A stretch of DNA of 64,000 nucleotides from CAZNPA01 sp964575095. Its GTDB lineage: Bacteria > Pseudomonadota > Alphaproteobacteria > Rickettsiales > SXRF01. Positions within the stretch are counted from its first letter, which is position 1. Each line of letters starts with the position of its first letter. The translations under genes were made by a program, and so were the position numbers. Under the pieces are notes generated by a model. It made no database searches, had not been told where the DNA came from, and saw only the letters and a list, made by a program, of their open reading frames with translations. The stretch is from the NCBI GenBank assembly GCA_964575095.1, contig CAZNPA010000004.1, positions 124,001 through 188,000 of the forward strand, written 5' to 3'. This document shows, piece after piece, positions 1 to 9,553 of the stretch.

Positions 1-519
1 ACGGGCTGCAATACTGTGTTTCCATTTATAGCGTGCATCTTGTGCCAACAAGATTAGACTTCTTGATTCTAATAACTGAGCACAAGTATGTTCAGGTTTA
101 TTACGAATAAAATTCATAACACAGGAAGAACCCAAACTTAAACTGGCGATGGTATCTCCAAAGCAGGGAATACAATCAATATGCGGCGAAATACCCTGTC
201 CTGGTTGGTATTCATTAATAATAACCTGATCGGGTAAGCGTTGAAATAAACCAGTACTTTGTAATTTTTCGCAATAAGACATTAGCCATGTTGGAATATC
301 GCCAAGCCTTGAATCAGGTGTGACGTTTCTAGCCTTGTAATCATATTTGTACCCATAATGCTGCACACGCCGTTTGAGATCGGTAATCCACGGCTGCTGG
401 TCGATGATACGGATAAGACTTTCTTCCGTTTGGGCGTCAATAAAATCGGGAATATAGGACAGTCCAGGAATGTCAAAGACATCCTCTAATGGTGGCGCTG
501 TTATATTTTGAATACCCAT
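1..519 (-). CDS. AlkB-family 2OG-Fe(II) oxygenase, ALKBH8-like (partial, 3' end outside window)
   Basis: This reading frame runs from an ATG at 519 to the left edge without a stop, giving 173 codons of an incomplete gene. It has the AlkB core: a segment RRVQHYGYKYDYK, then NEYQPGQGISPHID carrying the HxD iron ligands, then SLSLGSSCVMNF, and near the edge WKHSI with the probable distal histidine. The PGQGI-PHID and SLSLGS stretches resemble eukaryotic ALKBH8 more than E. coli AlkB. The 2-oxoglutarate-binding arginines would lie beyond the window. AlkB enzymes hydroxylate or demethylate nucleic acid bases; ALKBH8 acts on the tRNA wobble uridine. Here an RNA substrate is inferred, not shown. The start overlaps the end of the upstream methyltransferase gene by 19 bases, so the two are probably translationally coupled. 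No clear ribosome-binding site precedes this ATG. The region is visibly AT-richer than the genes to its right. Confidence 0.8.
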   Translation of the reverse strand, partial: MGIQNITAPPLEDVFDIPGLSYIPDFIDAQTEESLIRIIDQQPWITDLKRRVQHYGYKYDYKARNVTPDSRLGDIPTWLMSYCEKLQSTGLFQRLPDQVIINEYQPGQGISPHIDCIPCFGDTIASLSLGSSCVMNFIRNKPEHTCAQLLESRSLILLAQDARYKWKHSIAAR

Positions 520-1250
520 GTGCTGAATGTATCGTGATTTTCCAAGGCACTGCCGCTTTGATGCGTCATGGTATGGTCATACTCTGGAAATTGCGAAGGA
601 TCAAATTTGTAAACCTCTGGCGACTGGAATCCAGCAGTTTCAGCGGCCTCTTCGAACTGGAATGCCCCACGATAGTGCGGAGTATTTGCTGCGGTAACCA
701 AAACTTTTCCATTGCGGCGCAGTTGAGAAAAGGCGCTCACTAAGAAATCGCGCAGGAGAATAAAATTAGGATTGCGGCCTTCTTCCGATCCTCGATATCC
801 AGCATGTGGAAATTGGAAAACGATATTATCGAATAGCCATGATCCGAATGTAGCGGAGAGATTAGATGCATCCACACCGTATAACACGGTGACACCCTTG
901 GCTTTTAGAGTTTGTGCGTTGTCGATTGTTTCTGACGATAATTCATCCTTTGTTTCAAATGTCGTAGCAAATAACCGGGAAGGGTGGATTTGCGGTCGCT
1001 GCGTCAAACTTAGCGCAAAACTTAGATTTCCTTCGCCGACCAGCAGAGTTTTACCGTGCGCGACTTGCCCGACAAAATCGAAATTAGTTGCTTTGCGTAA
1101 TAGTGATATTAGGGCTTGGTCTAGCCGCTGAAACTGCTTGGCCTCGTCGTAAAAACATAAATCCAAAGCGCGGCGCATCAGTATCTGATTTTTGATACCG
1201 AGATAGCGAATATCGCGTATTAAATTTTGATCATGTGGTAAGAGTGACAT
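501..1250 (-). CDS. BMT5-like (DUF2431) Rossmann-fold RNA methyltransferase
   Basis: This 249-residue protein has the signature of the BMT5/DUF2431 family: TLLVGEGNLSFALSL at about residues 67-81 as the S-adenosylmethionine-binding loop, then FDNIVFQFPHAGYRGSEEGR at about 140-159, as in the family's F-PH-G segment, and RNGKVLVTAANTPHY later. Yeast BMT5 methylates N3 of a uridine in 25S rRNA, and related domains occur in eukaryotic proteins of unknown target. A bacterial member next to an AlkB-like oxygenase suggests an RNA-modifying pair, but the substrate cannot be read from sequence. The first 60 residues have no recognised motif. The gene lies upstream of, and overlaps, the AlkB-like gene. 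The 280 bases between it and the divergent gene at 1531 are AT-rich and must hold both promoters. Confidence is high for the fold and low for the target. Confidence 0.8.
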   Translation of the reverse strand: MSLLPHDQNLIRDIRYLGIKNQILMRRALDLCFYDEAKQFQRLDQALISLLRKATNFDFVGQVAHGKTLLVGEGNLSFALSLTQRPQIHPSRLFATTFETKDELSSETIDNAQTLKAKGVTVLYGVDASNLSATFGSWLFDNIVFQFPHAGYRGSEEGRNPNFILLRDFLVSAFSQLRRNGKVLVTAANTPHYRGAFQFEEAAETAGFQSPEVYKFDPSQFPEYDHTMTHQSGSALENHDTFSTWVFKI

Positions 1251-1530
1251 GCGTAAAATGTCACATGAGATTGTGTGTCCCGGAAGGGTAAAACTTCAAG
1301 ATTCGATCTATTTATGTAACTTAGGATACTTTTAGGGGTACCGGTAGATTAAAAATTTGTCCCTATAGCGATATACTCTCAGATATCAAATGGACTCTAT
1401 TTATCACCAGATCAGTATTGTGCACCGCAGCACAAACCCGCCAGAATTCCCTTTCAAATATCTCTGTTTCATGGTGTTTTGCACCAGCTGAATGCCTATA
1501 TTATAAACAGGGATTATAACCGGGATTAAA

Positions 1531-4500
1531 ATGGCGCAGGCCGCTTTGAAATTTAAAGACGTTTCGCTCGACGATAAGTTCACGCTCGAGTCGGGCCAGG
1601 CGTTTATGTCCGGCCTGCAGGCGCTGGCGCGCATCGCCATTGTGCAGCGGCATCGCGACCTGGCGGCGGGCCTTAACACCGGCGGGTTCATTTCGGGCTA
1701 TCGCGGCTCGCCGCTCGGCGCGCTCGACCGCGAGCTTTGGCATGCCAACCGTTATTATAAAGAATTGGACGTCAAATTCCTGCCCGGCGTCAACGAAGAT
1801 TTGGCCGCGACCGCCGTGTGGGGCACGCAGCAGGTAGGCTTGCTCCCCGGCGCGAAGAAGGACGGCGTGTTCGGCATCTGGTACGGCAAGGCGCCCGGCG
1901 TCGACCGCTCGATCGACGTGATGCGCCACGCCAACGCCAACGGCACAGCGCCGCAGGGCGGCGTGCTCGCCATCGTCGGTGACGACCATGGCTGCAAATC
2001 CTCGACGCTCGCCTGCCAGAGCGACCATGTGCTCTATGCGATGCAGATGCCCACACTTTACCCGGAGAGCCTGTCGGAGTTTGTGGAATACGGATTGCTG
2101 GGCATCGCCATGAGCCGTTATTCCGGCTGCTGGACGGCGCTCAAGGTTACCACCGCCACGGTGGAAACCTCCGGCACGGTGGACTTAACCGGCGAGAGCC
2201 GCGACATTCTTATGCCGGATGAGAGCGAATTCACCATGCCGCCCGGCGGCGTGAGCATCCGCTTGAACGATACGCCGCGCGACATCGACTGGCGCCTGCA
2301 GAATTACAAGCTGTTCGCCTGCCACGCCTTCGCGCGCAAAAATAAAATTGACCGCGTGGTGATGGATTCGCCCAAGCCGCGCATCGGCATCATCACCGCC
2401 GGAAAATCGTACGGCGACGTGCGCCAGGCGCTGACTGATTTGGGAATTACGGACGCGGTCGCGCGCGACATCGGCCTTCGCGTTTATAAGGTCGGCATGA
2501 CGTGGCCGCTCGAGCCGCTTGGCATCAAGGCCGCCGTCGAGGGCCTCGAGGAAGTGCTGATCGTCGAGGAGAAGCGCGAGTTCATCGAATACCAGCTCAA
2601 GCAGCGCGTCTATAACTGGGAAGCGGGCAAGCGCCCGCAGGTCATCGTCGGCAAGTACGACGAAAAAGGCGAGAAGCTGCTGCCATTGGAAAACGATCAT
2701 ACGGTCGGCATGGTCACGCACGTCATCGCCAAGCGCCTCGGACGCTTCTATAGCAATGACAAGGTAGAAAAGGCGCTCAAATTCTACGACGATTTCACCG
2801 CGCGCGAGAAAGGCTACCTGCCGCCCAGCTTGCGTAAGCCTTACTACTGCGCCGGTTGTCCGCACAACACCTCGACCAAAGTGCCGGACGGCAGTTTCGC
2901 CATGGTCGGCATCGGTTGCCACTACATGGTGCAGTGGATGGACCGCAACTCGGCCTTATGCACCCACATGGGCGGCGAAGGCGTGCCGTGGGTGGGTGCG
3001 GCGCCCTTCAGCGACACCAAACATATTTTTGCCAACCTTGGCGACGGGACGTATTTCCATTCCGGCGTCATGGCCATCCGCCAGGCCATCGCGGCGAAGG
3101 TGAATATCACCTATAAGATTCTCTATAACGACGCCGTGGCGATGACGGGCGGGCAGGCGGTGGACGGCGAAATGCCGGTCTATCGCGTCGCGCAGCAATG
3201 TATCGCTGAGGGCGTTGCCAAATGCTGGATCGTCACCGAAAATCCCGAACTCTATGACGACCGCAAACATCTTCCCGATGAAGTACCCGTGCTGCACCGC
3301 AAATGGATGGACAATGTCCAGAAGGAAGCGCGCGAAACGCCCGGCACAACGATCATCATCTACGACCAGACGTGTGCTGCCGAAAAGCGCCGCCGCCGTA
3401 AGCGCGGAAAATATCCCGACCCGGCCAAGCGCGTGTTCATCAACAAAGCCGTCTGCGAAGGCTGCGGCGATTGCAGCGTACAGTCGAACTGCATGGCGGT
3501 GCAGCCGACAGAGACCGAATATGGCCGCAAGCGCGCCATCAACCAGTCGATGTGCAACAAGGATTTCAGCTGCCTCAAAGGCTTCTGCCCGTCCTTCGTC
3601 ACCGTCCTGGGCGGCGAGCCGCGCAAAACTAAAGCCGGCGGGACGGAAGACATGTTCGCAGCGCTTCCGGAACCTAACGTGCCGGATATGGGTGGAGAGG
3701 CCTACAACATCATGGTCACCGGCATCGGCGGCACGGGCGTCTTGACCGTCGGCGGACTGCTGGGCATGGCGGCGCATCTGGAAGGCAAACATTGCCGCGT
3801 GCTGGATCAAACAGGTCTCGCGCAAAAAGGCGGCGAGGTGCTCTCGCACATTAGGCTCGCCAAAAATCTGAATGACATCAGCACCGGCCACATCACCACC
3901 GGCGGGTCGGATTTGCTGCTCGCCTGCGATATCGTAGCGGCGGCCGGCAAAACGGCGCATGAAACGTTGAACCCCGCGCGCACGAAAGCCGTCATCAACT
4001 CTGATAACACCCCCGTTGCCGAGTTCGTGACCAATAACAGCGTCGATTTCCATCAGGAGCAGGTAAGGGGCGAGATTCTTTCCGCAACGCTGAAAGGCGG
4101 CCAGCATTTCGTGCCTGCGTCCTCCTATGCGATGGTGCTGATGGGCGACGAGATCGCCACCAACGTTTTCATGCTCGGCTACGCGTGGCAGCTTGGGTTG
4201 GTGCCGCTCTCCCGTGCCAGCATCGAGCGCGCCATTGAGCTCAACGGCGTTGCGATCCCGGCCAACAAGAAGGCCTTCAACTTCGGCCGATTAGCGGCGC
4301 ACAATCCGCAAGTCATCGAGAAGATGATGTCCGACGTGCGCGGCGACGCAGAGGAAGAACCGATTGCACAAACGCTGGAAGAAATCATCGCCAAGCGCAC
4401 AGCATATCTCACCGGCTATCAGAACGCCGCGTATGCAGCGCGTTACACCACGGCGATCGCCGGAATCAAAGCCGCCGAGCAAACACTGCAAGGCACGGCA

Positions 4501-5028
4501 GTTACGGAAGCCGCGGCGCGCTATTACCACAAACTGCTCGCCTATAAAGATGAGTACGAAGTGGCGCGCCTCTTTACCGACGGTCATTTTATGAAAGAGC
4601 TCAAGGCCACGTTCCAGGGCGATTATAAAATCCGCTTCAACCTCGCCCCGCCCATCATGGAAGAAAACGATCCGGCCACTGGCCGCCCCAAGAAGCGTGA
4701 ATTCGGCGCCTGGATGCTGCCGGCGTTCGGCGTGCTGGCGAAGTTCAAGTTCCTGCGCGGCACACCGTTCGATATTTTTGGCTATCACAAAGACCGCCGC
4801 GCCGAACGCCGGCTCATCGCCGATTACGAGGCGGACATGGCGCTGGTCAAAGCAACACTCCGCCGCGATAATCTCGACATCTGCACCGAACTACTTTCCA
4901 TACCCGATGAGATCAAAGGCTACGGGCCGGTCAAGGAAGCGAACCTGGAAAAGGCGATGCACAAGCGCGCCGGGTTGCGCGCCATATTGGAAGGCGGCGT
5001 GAAACGCGAGCAGAAAAAAGTCGCTTAG
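1531..5028 (+). CDS. Indolepyruvate ferredoxin oxidoreductase, fused alpha-beta type
   Basis: This 1165-residue enzyme oxidatively decarboxylates arylpyruvates such as indolepyruvate to aryl-acetyl-CoA, passing electrons to ferredoxin, using thiamine pyrophosphate and iron-sulfur clusters. The N-terminal half holds the thiamine-binding parts: YCAGCPHNTSTK near residue 440, GIGCHYM, and GDGTYFHSG near 504. A cysteine-rich ferredoxin-like section follows at about 640-690 (CEGCGDC, then further cysteines to CLKGFC). The gamma-type domain begins at GIGGTGVLTVGG near 731, and a C-terminal extension completes the length. Archaea use separate IorA and IorB; the single long chain is the proteobacterial form. 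The ATG at 1531 sits directly before conserved sequence. It is transcribed alone, with AT-rich non-coding sequence on both sides. It probably serves aromatic amino acid breakdown, in keeping with the branched-chain catabolism genes elsewhere in the window. Confidence 0.93.
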   Translation: MAQAALKFKDVSLDDKFTLESGQAFMSGLQALARIAIVQRHRDLAAGLNTGGFISGYRGSPLGALDRELWHANRYYKELDVKFLPGVNEDLAATAVWGTQQVGLLPGAKKDGVFGIWYGKAPGVDRSIDVMRHANANGTAPQGGVLAIVGDDHGCKSSTLACQSDHVLYAMQMPTLYPESLSEFVEYGLLGIAMSRYSGCWTALKVTTATVETSGTVDLTGESRDILMPDESEFTMPPGGVSIRLNDTPRDIDWRLQNYKLFACHAFARKNKIDRVVMDSPKPRIGIITAGKSYGDVRQALTDLGITDAVARDIGLRVYKVGMTWPLEPLGIKAAVEGLEEVLIVEEKREFIEYQLKQRVYNWEAGKRPQVIVGKYDEKGEKLLPLENDHTVGMVTHVIAKRLGRFYSNDKVEKALKFYDDFTAREKGYLPPSLRKPYYCAGCPHNTSTKVPDGSFAMVGIGCHYMVQWMDRNSALCTHMGGEGVPWVGAAPFSDTKHIFANLGDGTYFHSGVMAIRQAIAAKVNITYKILYNDAVAMTGGQAVDGEMPVYRVAQQCIAEGVAKCWIVTENPELYDDRKHLPDEVPVLHRKWMDNVQKEARETPGTTIIIYDQTCAAEKRRRRKRGKYPDPAKRVFINKAVCEGCGDCSVQSNCMAVQPTETEYGRKRAINQSMCNKDFSCLKGFCPSFVTVLGGEPRKTKAGGTEDMFAALPEPNVPDMGGEAYNIMVTGIGGTGVLTVGGLLGMAAHLEGKHCRVLDQTGLAQKGGEVLSHIRLAKNLNDISTGHITTGGSDLLLACDIVAAAGKTAHETLNPARTKAVINSDNTPVAEFVTNNSVDFHQEQVRGEILSATLKGGQHFVPASSYAMVLMGDEIATNVFMLGYAWQLGLVPLSRASIERAIELNGVAIPANKKAFNFGRLAAHNPQVIEKMMSDVRGDAEEEPIAQTLEEIIAKRTAYLTGYQNAAYAARYTTAIAGIKAAEQTLQGTAVTEAAARYYHKLLAYKDEYEVARLFTDGHFMKELKATFQGDYKIRFNLAPPIMEENDPATGRPKKREFGAWMLPAFGVLAKFKFLRGTPFDIFGYHKDRRAERRLIADYEADMALVKATLRRDNLDICTELLSIPDEIKGYGPVKEANLEKAMHKRAGLRAILEGGVKREQKKVA

Positions 5029-5443
5029 TCGGTCGCATTGCCCTCTCGACATGTAAAAAGACCTCCAGTAGAGCCCGCGGTATATTTTTATCTGGCCGCG
5101 TTCAGGGTCATGAATTTACCATTTTCCCTAGATAAATTTGTATTGTTAAACTATTGGTTTCAATAAGAATCCTACCATGCCACGACCCGAGCCGGTCCGT
5201 AGCAATTCCATAAAATCGGCTTCTATCAAGGCTTAATGCCACTGCTGCGCAATAAGAAACTGGTTGCCGAATGGTAATATTTTATATACAATTAAATTAA
5301 TATATTTACATATTAATAAGCATTTATTTATTAATACATTTAATTTGTGCCGGTAAGCAATCATGTGGATCCGAACAGAAGAAAATAACGGCCGGGGCGT
5401 TCTGCAATCAATGTAAAAGTTCTGGCAAAAGCGGGTAAGAAAT
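5029..5443 (+). other. AT-rich intergenic stretch with no supported gene
   Basis: About 415 bases between the oxidoreductase and the beta-helix protein. The right part (about 5265-5345) is strongly AT-rich, with repeated TTAAT and ATTAAT runs, and is a plausible promoter or silencer-protein target for the secreted protein downstream. No convincing hairpin with a T-run was found after the oxidoreductase. Short frames at about 5177-5270 look like debris rather than genes. Confidence 0.5.
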
Positions 5444-8029
5444 ATGCATACCAACCCAAAAATCACAGAAATCAATGCCTATGGTTTGATTTTTGCGGTC
5501 CTATTTTTTCAGATGTTTTTGGGAGTCCCTCATGCCTTCGCGGCCTGCACAAATAATTCCGATCCGCTAGGGCTCGCCAACGGTACCAGCGTTCTTTTTA
5601 TTGATAAGAATAATTGCAACTGCCGCAATTCAGCGCCCGGCGAAAGCATTCGTTACGCCACGAATCCGGCGATTCCCATGTGCAGTTTCAAATCGCTGGA
5701 CGAGGGCATGAACGGCGTCAAGAAACTTTTGCCGGGTGATACCGTTTATATCCGGGCCGGTGACTACGGAATGACAGCTGCTTCCTTGTACATGAATGCG
5801 TATGTGATGATTATCCGAAGCGCCGGCACCGCGACCGATGGCATTGCGATCAAGGCGTATCCCAACACGACCGGCGGAAGCGAGTTGGTGACCATTCGTG
5901 GCTCGTCCAATCTGCAGTCGACGACGTCTCAGCATCTCATTTATTTCGAACGCACGCACTATTTGACTCTGGATTCACTTCATTTTGTCGGATTTGAAAA
6001 TACACCTGCGACGCCACATGGCAGAACGTATATCCCGTATCTCGCCTACCTCTACAATGCTAACCACATCCAAATCAAAAATTCGAGTTTTCATGATTAT
6101 CAGGGTAACGATGATGATGGGTATGGGCAGCGCTTCGCAAGAAACGCCAATGGTAGCCTCAACGCGCTGGAGGGAGCAGGGACGGCGGTACATGCGCAAA
6201 ACGTCGATGGCCTTACCGTCCAGAATTCTTCATTCCGCGGCATAGACGGCCCAAGCCGGATCGTCGGACGCATAGACATTTTTGGCGGCGACGGGCTCCT
6301 TTGCGACAATTGCAAAAATACCATCGTTCAGGACAGCACCTTTCTTGACAGTAGCCACGTCAGCCTGAATTTTCGGAATTCGGAAAATGTGATTGTGGAG
6401 CGAAACACGATTAACAACCGGCTTCATACGGGATTCAGCATCAACAACATCACCGGAAACCCCGGCTCCGCCACCAACGCCATCATAAGAAATAACGTAT
6501 TTTTTGGCACGAACGAGTTTCCTTCCCAGGGCAATTTGCTCGCCAACCACATCCAGATCGGGCCTGGCAATATTCAGCGCAATTTCATTTACAACAACAT
6601 CATTTACAATGGTTTTTATGAAACCACCGGCATTATTTTTGTTGAGGACGTCAATTTATATACGCTCACCGATCAGTATGTCTTCAACAATACCATTTAT
6701 AATCCCGGTAATCGCGGCATCAGCATCGGAAATTTTAACTGGACGAATCCTCCGGGGCGCACCAATGCCATCTCGCGCATTCATGTTTGGAACAATATTC
6801 TTATCGGCGCTAATTCAAGTTACAGTGGCCCGAATAGTGGCCCCAGCCTGAGCGCTGATATTGTATTGAAGCATTATAAATTCGTGGAAAATAACGGCTA
6901 CGGGGACGACTTTAAGAACAATTTGATTTATCCGGCTGCCCGCAACGGGATAGGCGTTAAATCTACGACCCTGCAGGACAACGGGCAATATGTTTTGAGC
7001 ACGTTCACGCCGCAGTCTTTCAACACGTTGAGCCCGATCGTAAAGGATACTGTTAGCGGCGACCCTCTTTTTAGCGACGTAGCCGGCCATGATTTTCACA
7101 TTCAGGCTGCAAGCCCTGCCGCAAGTTCCGGCTTGTGCCTCCATCTTGTCGAAAATGGATTTAATGTTTCCGTCACTCCGGGGAGCGCCGGTTGTCACAT
7201 AGGCGCGTTTCCGCCAAATGCCAGCGAAGTTCCGCGTCCGGATGTGGCGCCGCCTGTTGTCAGCATCACATCGCCTGCGAACGGTTCCGTCGTATCAGGC
7301 GTGACGGTGGTCGGTAGTGGAGCCAGTGATGATGTAGCCGTTGACCGGGTTGAGTTCCGCGTCGATAACGGTTCCCCTGTAACGGTTACTGCAAGTCCCT
7401 ACCAGTTTTCCTGGGATACCACCGTCCTGACCGATAGGAGCGCGCATACGATAGAGGCCAAAGCGTATGATAGGGCGGGGAACAGGTCCGCCGCGTTAAT
7501 CAATGTCACGGTAAATAATGCGGCCAACATCGCCAGAGAAGCCGGCGCGATTCCGACCCAAAAAACAATCAGACCTTCCAAGCATAAGAACACCGGTATT
7601 CCCGGTCTAGGAGGTGTGGGTGGCATAGGCGGCGTCGGCAGTAGCGGTGCCGCGACCAATACTCTGCCGCCTGTCATTGCCGCTCCTCCTGCCAAAGAGG
7701 CCGAGGATGAAGCCAGCGATCCGGTGGCCGTCACAGGGAAAAAGGAGGCCATTGATACGCTTCCGCCTAAAGTCTCCATCATTTCGCCGGCTGACGGTAC
7801 TGCTGCAAGCGGCGATGTTCCTGTTCAGGTCTCGGTTTCTGATGATGTCGGCGTAACGCGCGTCGAATTGTACGTCGACGGCATCATTCAGACTGCGTTG
7901 AATGCGGCGCCCTTCAATTTCACATGGGACATGGGCAAGGCGACCTCAGGGCCGCACACGCTGCAGTGCAAGACCTATGACGCGGCCGGCAATATAGGGG
8001 TCTCTTCCATAGTGACGGTGAAGAAGTAA
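5444..8029 (+). CDS. Secreted right-handed beta-helix protein with two C-terminal Ig-like domains
   Basis: This is an 861-residue exported protein. A hydrophobic segment near residues 11-29 (LIFAVLFFQMFLGVPHAFA) ends in an AFA-A type cleavage site. The next 560 or so residues are rich in asparagine and in short repeated patterns such as NTI-N, IIRNNVFF, FIYNNIIYN and YVFNNTIYN, the pattern of pectate-lyase-like parallel beta-helix coils. Two bacterial Ig-like domains follow, at about 600-693 and 771-861, each beginning PPxVSI-SPA-G and ending GNxxxxxxxVTV, like the Big_7 type. A glycine-rich, then Pro/Ala/Glu-rich linker separates them. Such helices often bind or cleave polysaccharide, but no catalytic residues can be named here. 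It is monocistronic, preceded by AT-rich DNA and followed by a convergent efflux operon. A surface or extracellular glycan-related role is inferred. Confidence 0.8.
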   Translation: MHTNPKITEINAYGLIFAVLFFQMFLGVPHAFAACTNNSDPLGLANGTSVLFIDKNNCNCRNSAPGESIRYATNPAIPMCSFKSLDEGMNGVKKLLPGDTVYIRAGDYGMTAASLYMNAYVMIIRSAGTATDGIAIKAYPNTTGGSELVTIRGSSNLQSTTSQHLIYFERTHYLTLDSLHFVGFENTPATPHGRTYIPYLAYLYNANHIQIKNSSFHDYQGNDDDGYGQRFARNANGSLNALEGAGTAVHAQNVDGLTVQNSSFRGIDGPSRIVGRIDIFGGDGLLCDNCKNTIVQDSTFLDSSHVSLNFRNSENVIVERNTINNRLHTGFSINNITGNPGSATNAIIRNNVFFGTNEFPSQGNLLANHIQIGPGNIQRNFIYNNIIYNGFYETTGIIFVEDVNLYTLTDQYVFNNTIYNPGNRGISIGNFNWTNPPGRTNAISRIHVWNNILIGANSSYSGPNSGPSLSADIVLKHYKFVENNGYGDDFKNNLIYPAARNGIGVKSTTLQDNGQYVLSTFTPQSFNTLSPIVKDTVSGDPLFSDVAGHDFHIQAASPAASSGLCLHLVENGFNVSVTPGSAGCHIGAFPPNASEVPRPDVAPPVVSITSPANGSVVSGVTVVGSGASDDVAVDRVEFRVDNGSPVTVTASPYQFSWDTTVLTDRSAHTIEAKAYDRAGNRSAALINVTVNNAANIAREAGAIPTQKTIRPSKHKNTGIPGLGGVGGIGGVGSSGAATNTLPPVIAAPPAKEAEDEASDPVAVTGKKEAIDTLPPKVSIISPADGTAASGDVPVQVSVSDDVGVTRVELYVDGIIQTALNAAPFNFTWDMGKATSGPHTLQCKTYDAAGNIGVSSIVTVKK

Positions 8030-8056
8030 GCAACCGCAGGGCGTACCGAATTCGTT

Positions 8057-9553
8057 TTAGGGCTGGCCGCCGTTATTCCATACGCTGGAGGTATTTTCAT
8101 GGAAACGGGGAGCTGTTTCCCAGCCGCCGCCCAGCGCGCGGATCAATGAAATCGTAGTGATGAAACGCTGCCCGCGCGCCTGAACGGCCGCTCGCTCTAC
8201 GGCAAGCGAATTGCGCTGTGAATCGACGACTTCGAAATAATTAACGTCGCCTTCGTCGTAACGCTTTTGCGTGAGCGCCGTCGTGCGTGTCGCCGCGACT
8301 GCCGACGCATCCAGTTTCTCCGACTGCCCGGCCAGCAGATGCTGGTCGGATAAATGATCCTCGACTTCGCGGAATGCCGCCAGCACTTGGCTTTTATAAT
8401 TGGCGACTGCTTCGTTGTAGGCGGCGTCGGCGGCATCAATCCTAGCCAGATTGCGGCCGTTGTCGAACACCGTCATCGACAGCGCATTACCTGCCAGTTG
8501 TCCCAGCGCCCACGTACGCATCGGCCATGTAAAAAGATCACTGAGCGACGTCGATTCATAGCCGCCGGACGCAGTAAGGTTAAGGCTAGGGAACAGTGCC
8601 GTGCGCGCAACGCCAATGCGAGCATTGGCCGCCGCCATCGCCGCCTGCGCTTGAGCGATATCCGGACGGCGCTCAAGGAGCGACGACGGCAACCCGGCCG
8701 GTATTTCCGGCGGAAGACCTTGAAGCGGCGCTTCCGCGAACGAAAATTCCGACGGCATTTTCCCCAGCAATGTGGCGAGCGCATGTTCAAGCGCGGCACG
8801 CCGGCGGTCGAGTGCGATTAGTTCAGCCTCGGTGCCTGCCAGATCGCTTTGCGCACGCGTCAGATCCTGCTCGCCCGCCTCGCCCAAATCAAAACGCTTC
8901 TGCATGATGCGCATCGCTTCCCGGCGCATCACGACCGTCTCGCGCAGCAACGCACGCTCGGTATCCAGCGCTCGCAGGCTAAAGTAATGCTGCGCCACGT
9001 CCGCCTGCAATGCCAGCAATACACTGCGATACATCGCTTCCTGCGCATCGGCATTTTTCTCCAGCGCTTTTTCGTTATCGCGCACGCGGCCGAAGAGATC
9101 GACTTCGTAAGAAGCCGTGCCGCCCGCCGAATAAAGCGTGTAGGGCTTAAGCTGCGCGCTGGGGTTGCCGCCGAACGCCGCGACACCGGCGCTCGAAGGC
9201 TGGGCGCGCACGGCATTGCCGCCGATGTCGATCGTCGGGAAAATCGTCGAGGCATTAGCACGCACGGTAGCCCGCGCCTGATCAACACGCGCCGCTGTAG
9301 CCTGTAAGGACGGGTTGGCCGTCACCGCTTGCTGCTCAAGCGCATTCAGTACGTCGTCGGAAAATATTTTCCACCACTCGCCGCGGTCGGATGTTTCCGC
9401 CGGTTCGCCGGGTTTCCACTGCCCAGTTTTATTTTCGGCAGCAGATTGCTCCTTGAACGCCTCCGGGGTTTTTATTTGCGGCGGATCATAATCGGGGGCG
9501 AGGCTGCAGGCGGAAAGCGCGGCGGTAAAAAGAAGCGGCAATGATTTATTCAT
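8057..9553 (-). CDS. RND efflux outer-membrane lipoprotein, NodT/OprM family
   Basis: The start at 9553 (MNKSLPLLFTAALSACSLAP) gives a 498-residue lipoprotein with an SAC lipobox, and has a strong GGAGGAGAG ribosome-binding site upstream. An upstream in-frame ATG at 9640 would add 29 residues that disrupt the signal and overlap the pump gene, so I do not use it. The mature protein has the two-fold outer-membrane efflux pattern: PSLQATAARVDQARA in the first half, GLPSSLLERRPDIAQAQ in the middle, then RIGVARTALFPSLNL. It forms the trimeric outer-membrane channel of the tripartite pump encoded by the two preceding genes, and its start overlaps the end of the pump gene by 8 bases. Its closest functional analogue by operon layout is OprN/OprM. 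The exported substrate is unknown. Confidence 0.9.
   Translation of the reverse strand: MNKSLPLLFTAALSACSLAPDYDPPQIKTPEAFKEQSAAENKTGQWKPGEPAETSDRGEWWKIFSDDVLNALEQQAVTANPSLQATAARVDQARATVRANASTIFPTIDIGGNAVRAQPSSAGVAAFGGNPSAQLKPYTLYSAGGTASYEVDLFGRVRDNEKALEKNADAQEAMYRSVLLALQADVAQHYFSLRALDTERALLRETVVMRREAMRIMQKRFDLGEAGEQDLTRAQSDLAGTEAELIALDRRRAALEHALATLLGKMPSEFSFAEAPLQGLPPEIPAGLPSSLLERRPDIAQAQAAMAAANARIGVARTALFPSLNLTASGGYESTSLSDLFTWPMRTWALGQLAGNALSMTVFDNGRNLARIDAADAAYNEAVANYKSQVLAAFREVEDHLSDQHLLAGQSEKLDASAVAATRTTALTQKRYDEGDVNYFEVVDSQRNSLAVERAAVQARGQRFITTISLIRALGGGWETAPRFHENTSSVWNNGGQP

Noticed and set aside
2956..4107. Minus-strand frame of 383 codons opposite the oxidoreductase
   Set aside because: It is antisense to a well-supported gene in GC-rich DNA, where long antisense frames are expected; no family features.
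5177..5275. Short frames reading MPRPEPVRSNSIKS or GFYQGLMPLLRNKKLVAEW
   Set aside because: They look faintly protein-like but are too short, in conflicting frames and interrupted by stops; possibly gene debris, not annotated.
5233..5475. Minus-strand frame of 80 codons before the beta-helix gene
   Set aside because: Lies in AT-rich non-coding DNA and overlaps the start of a well-supported gene; sequence is typical of random AT-rich translation.
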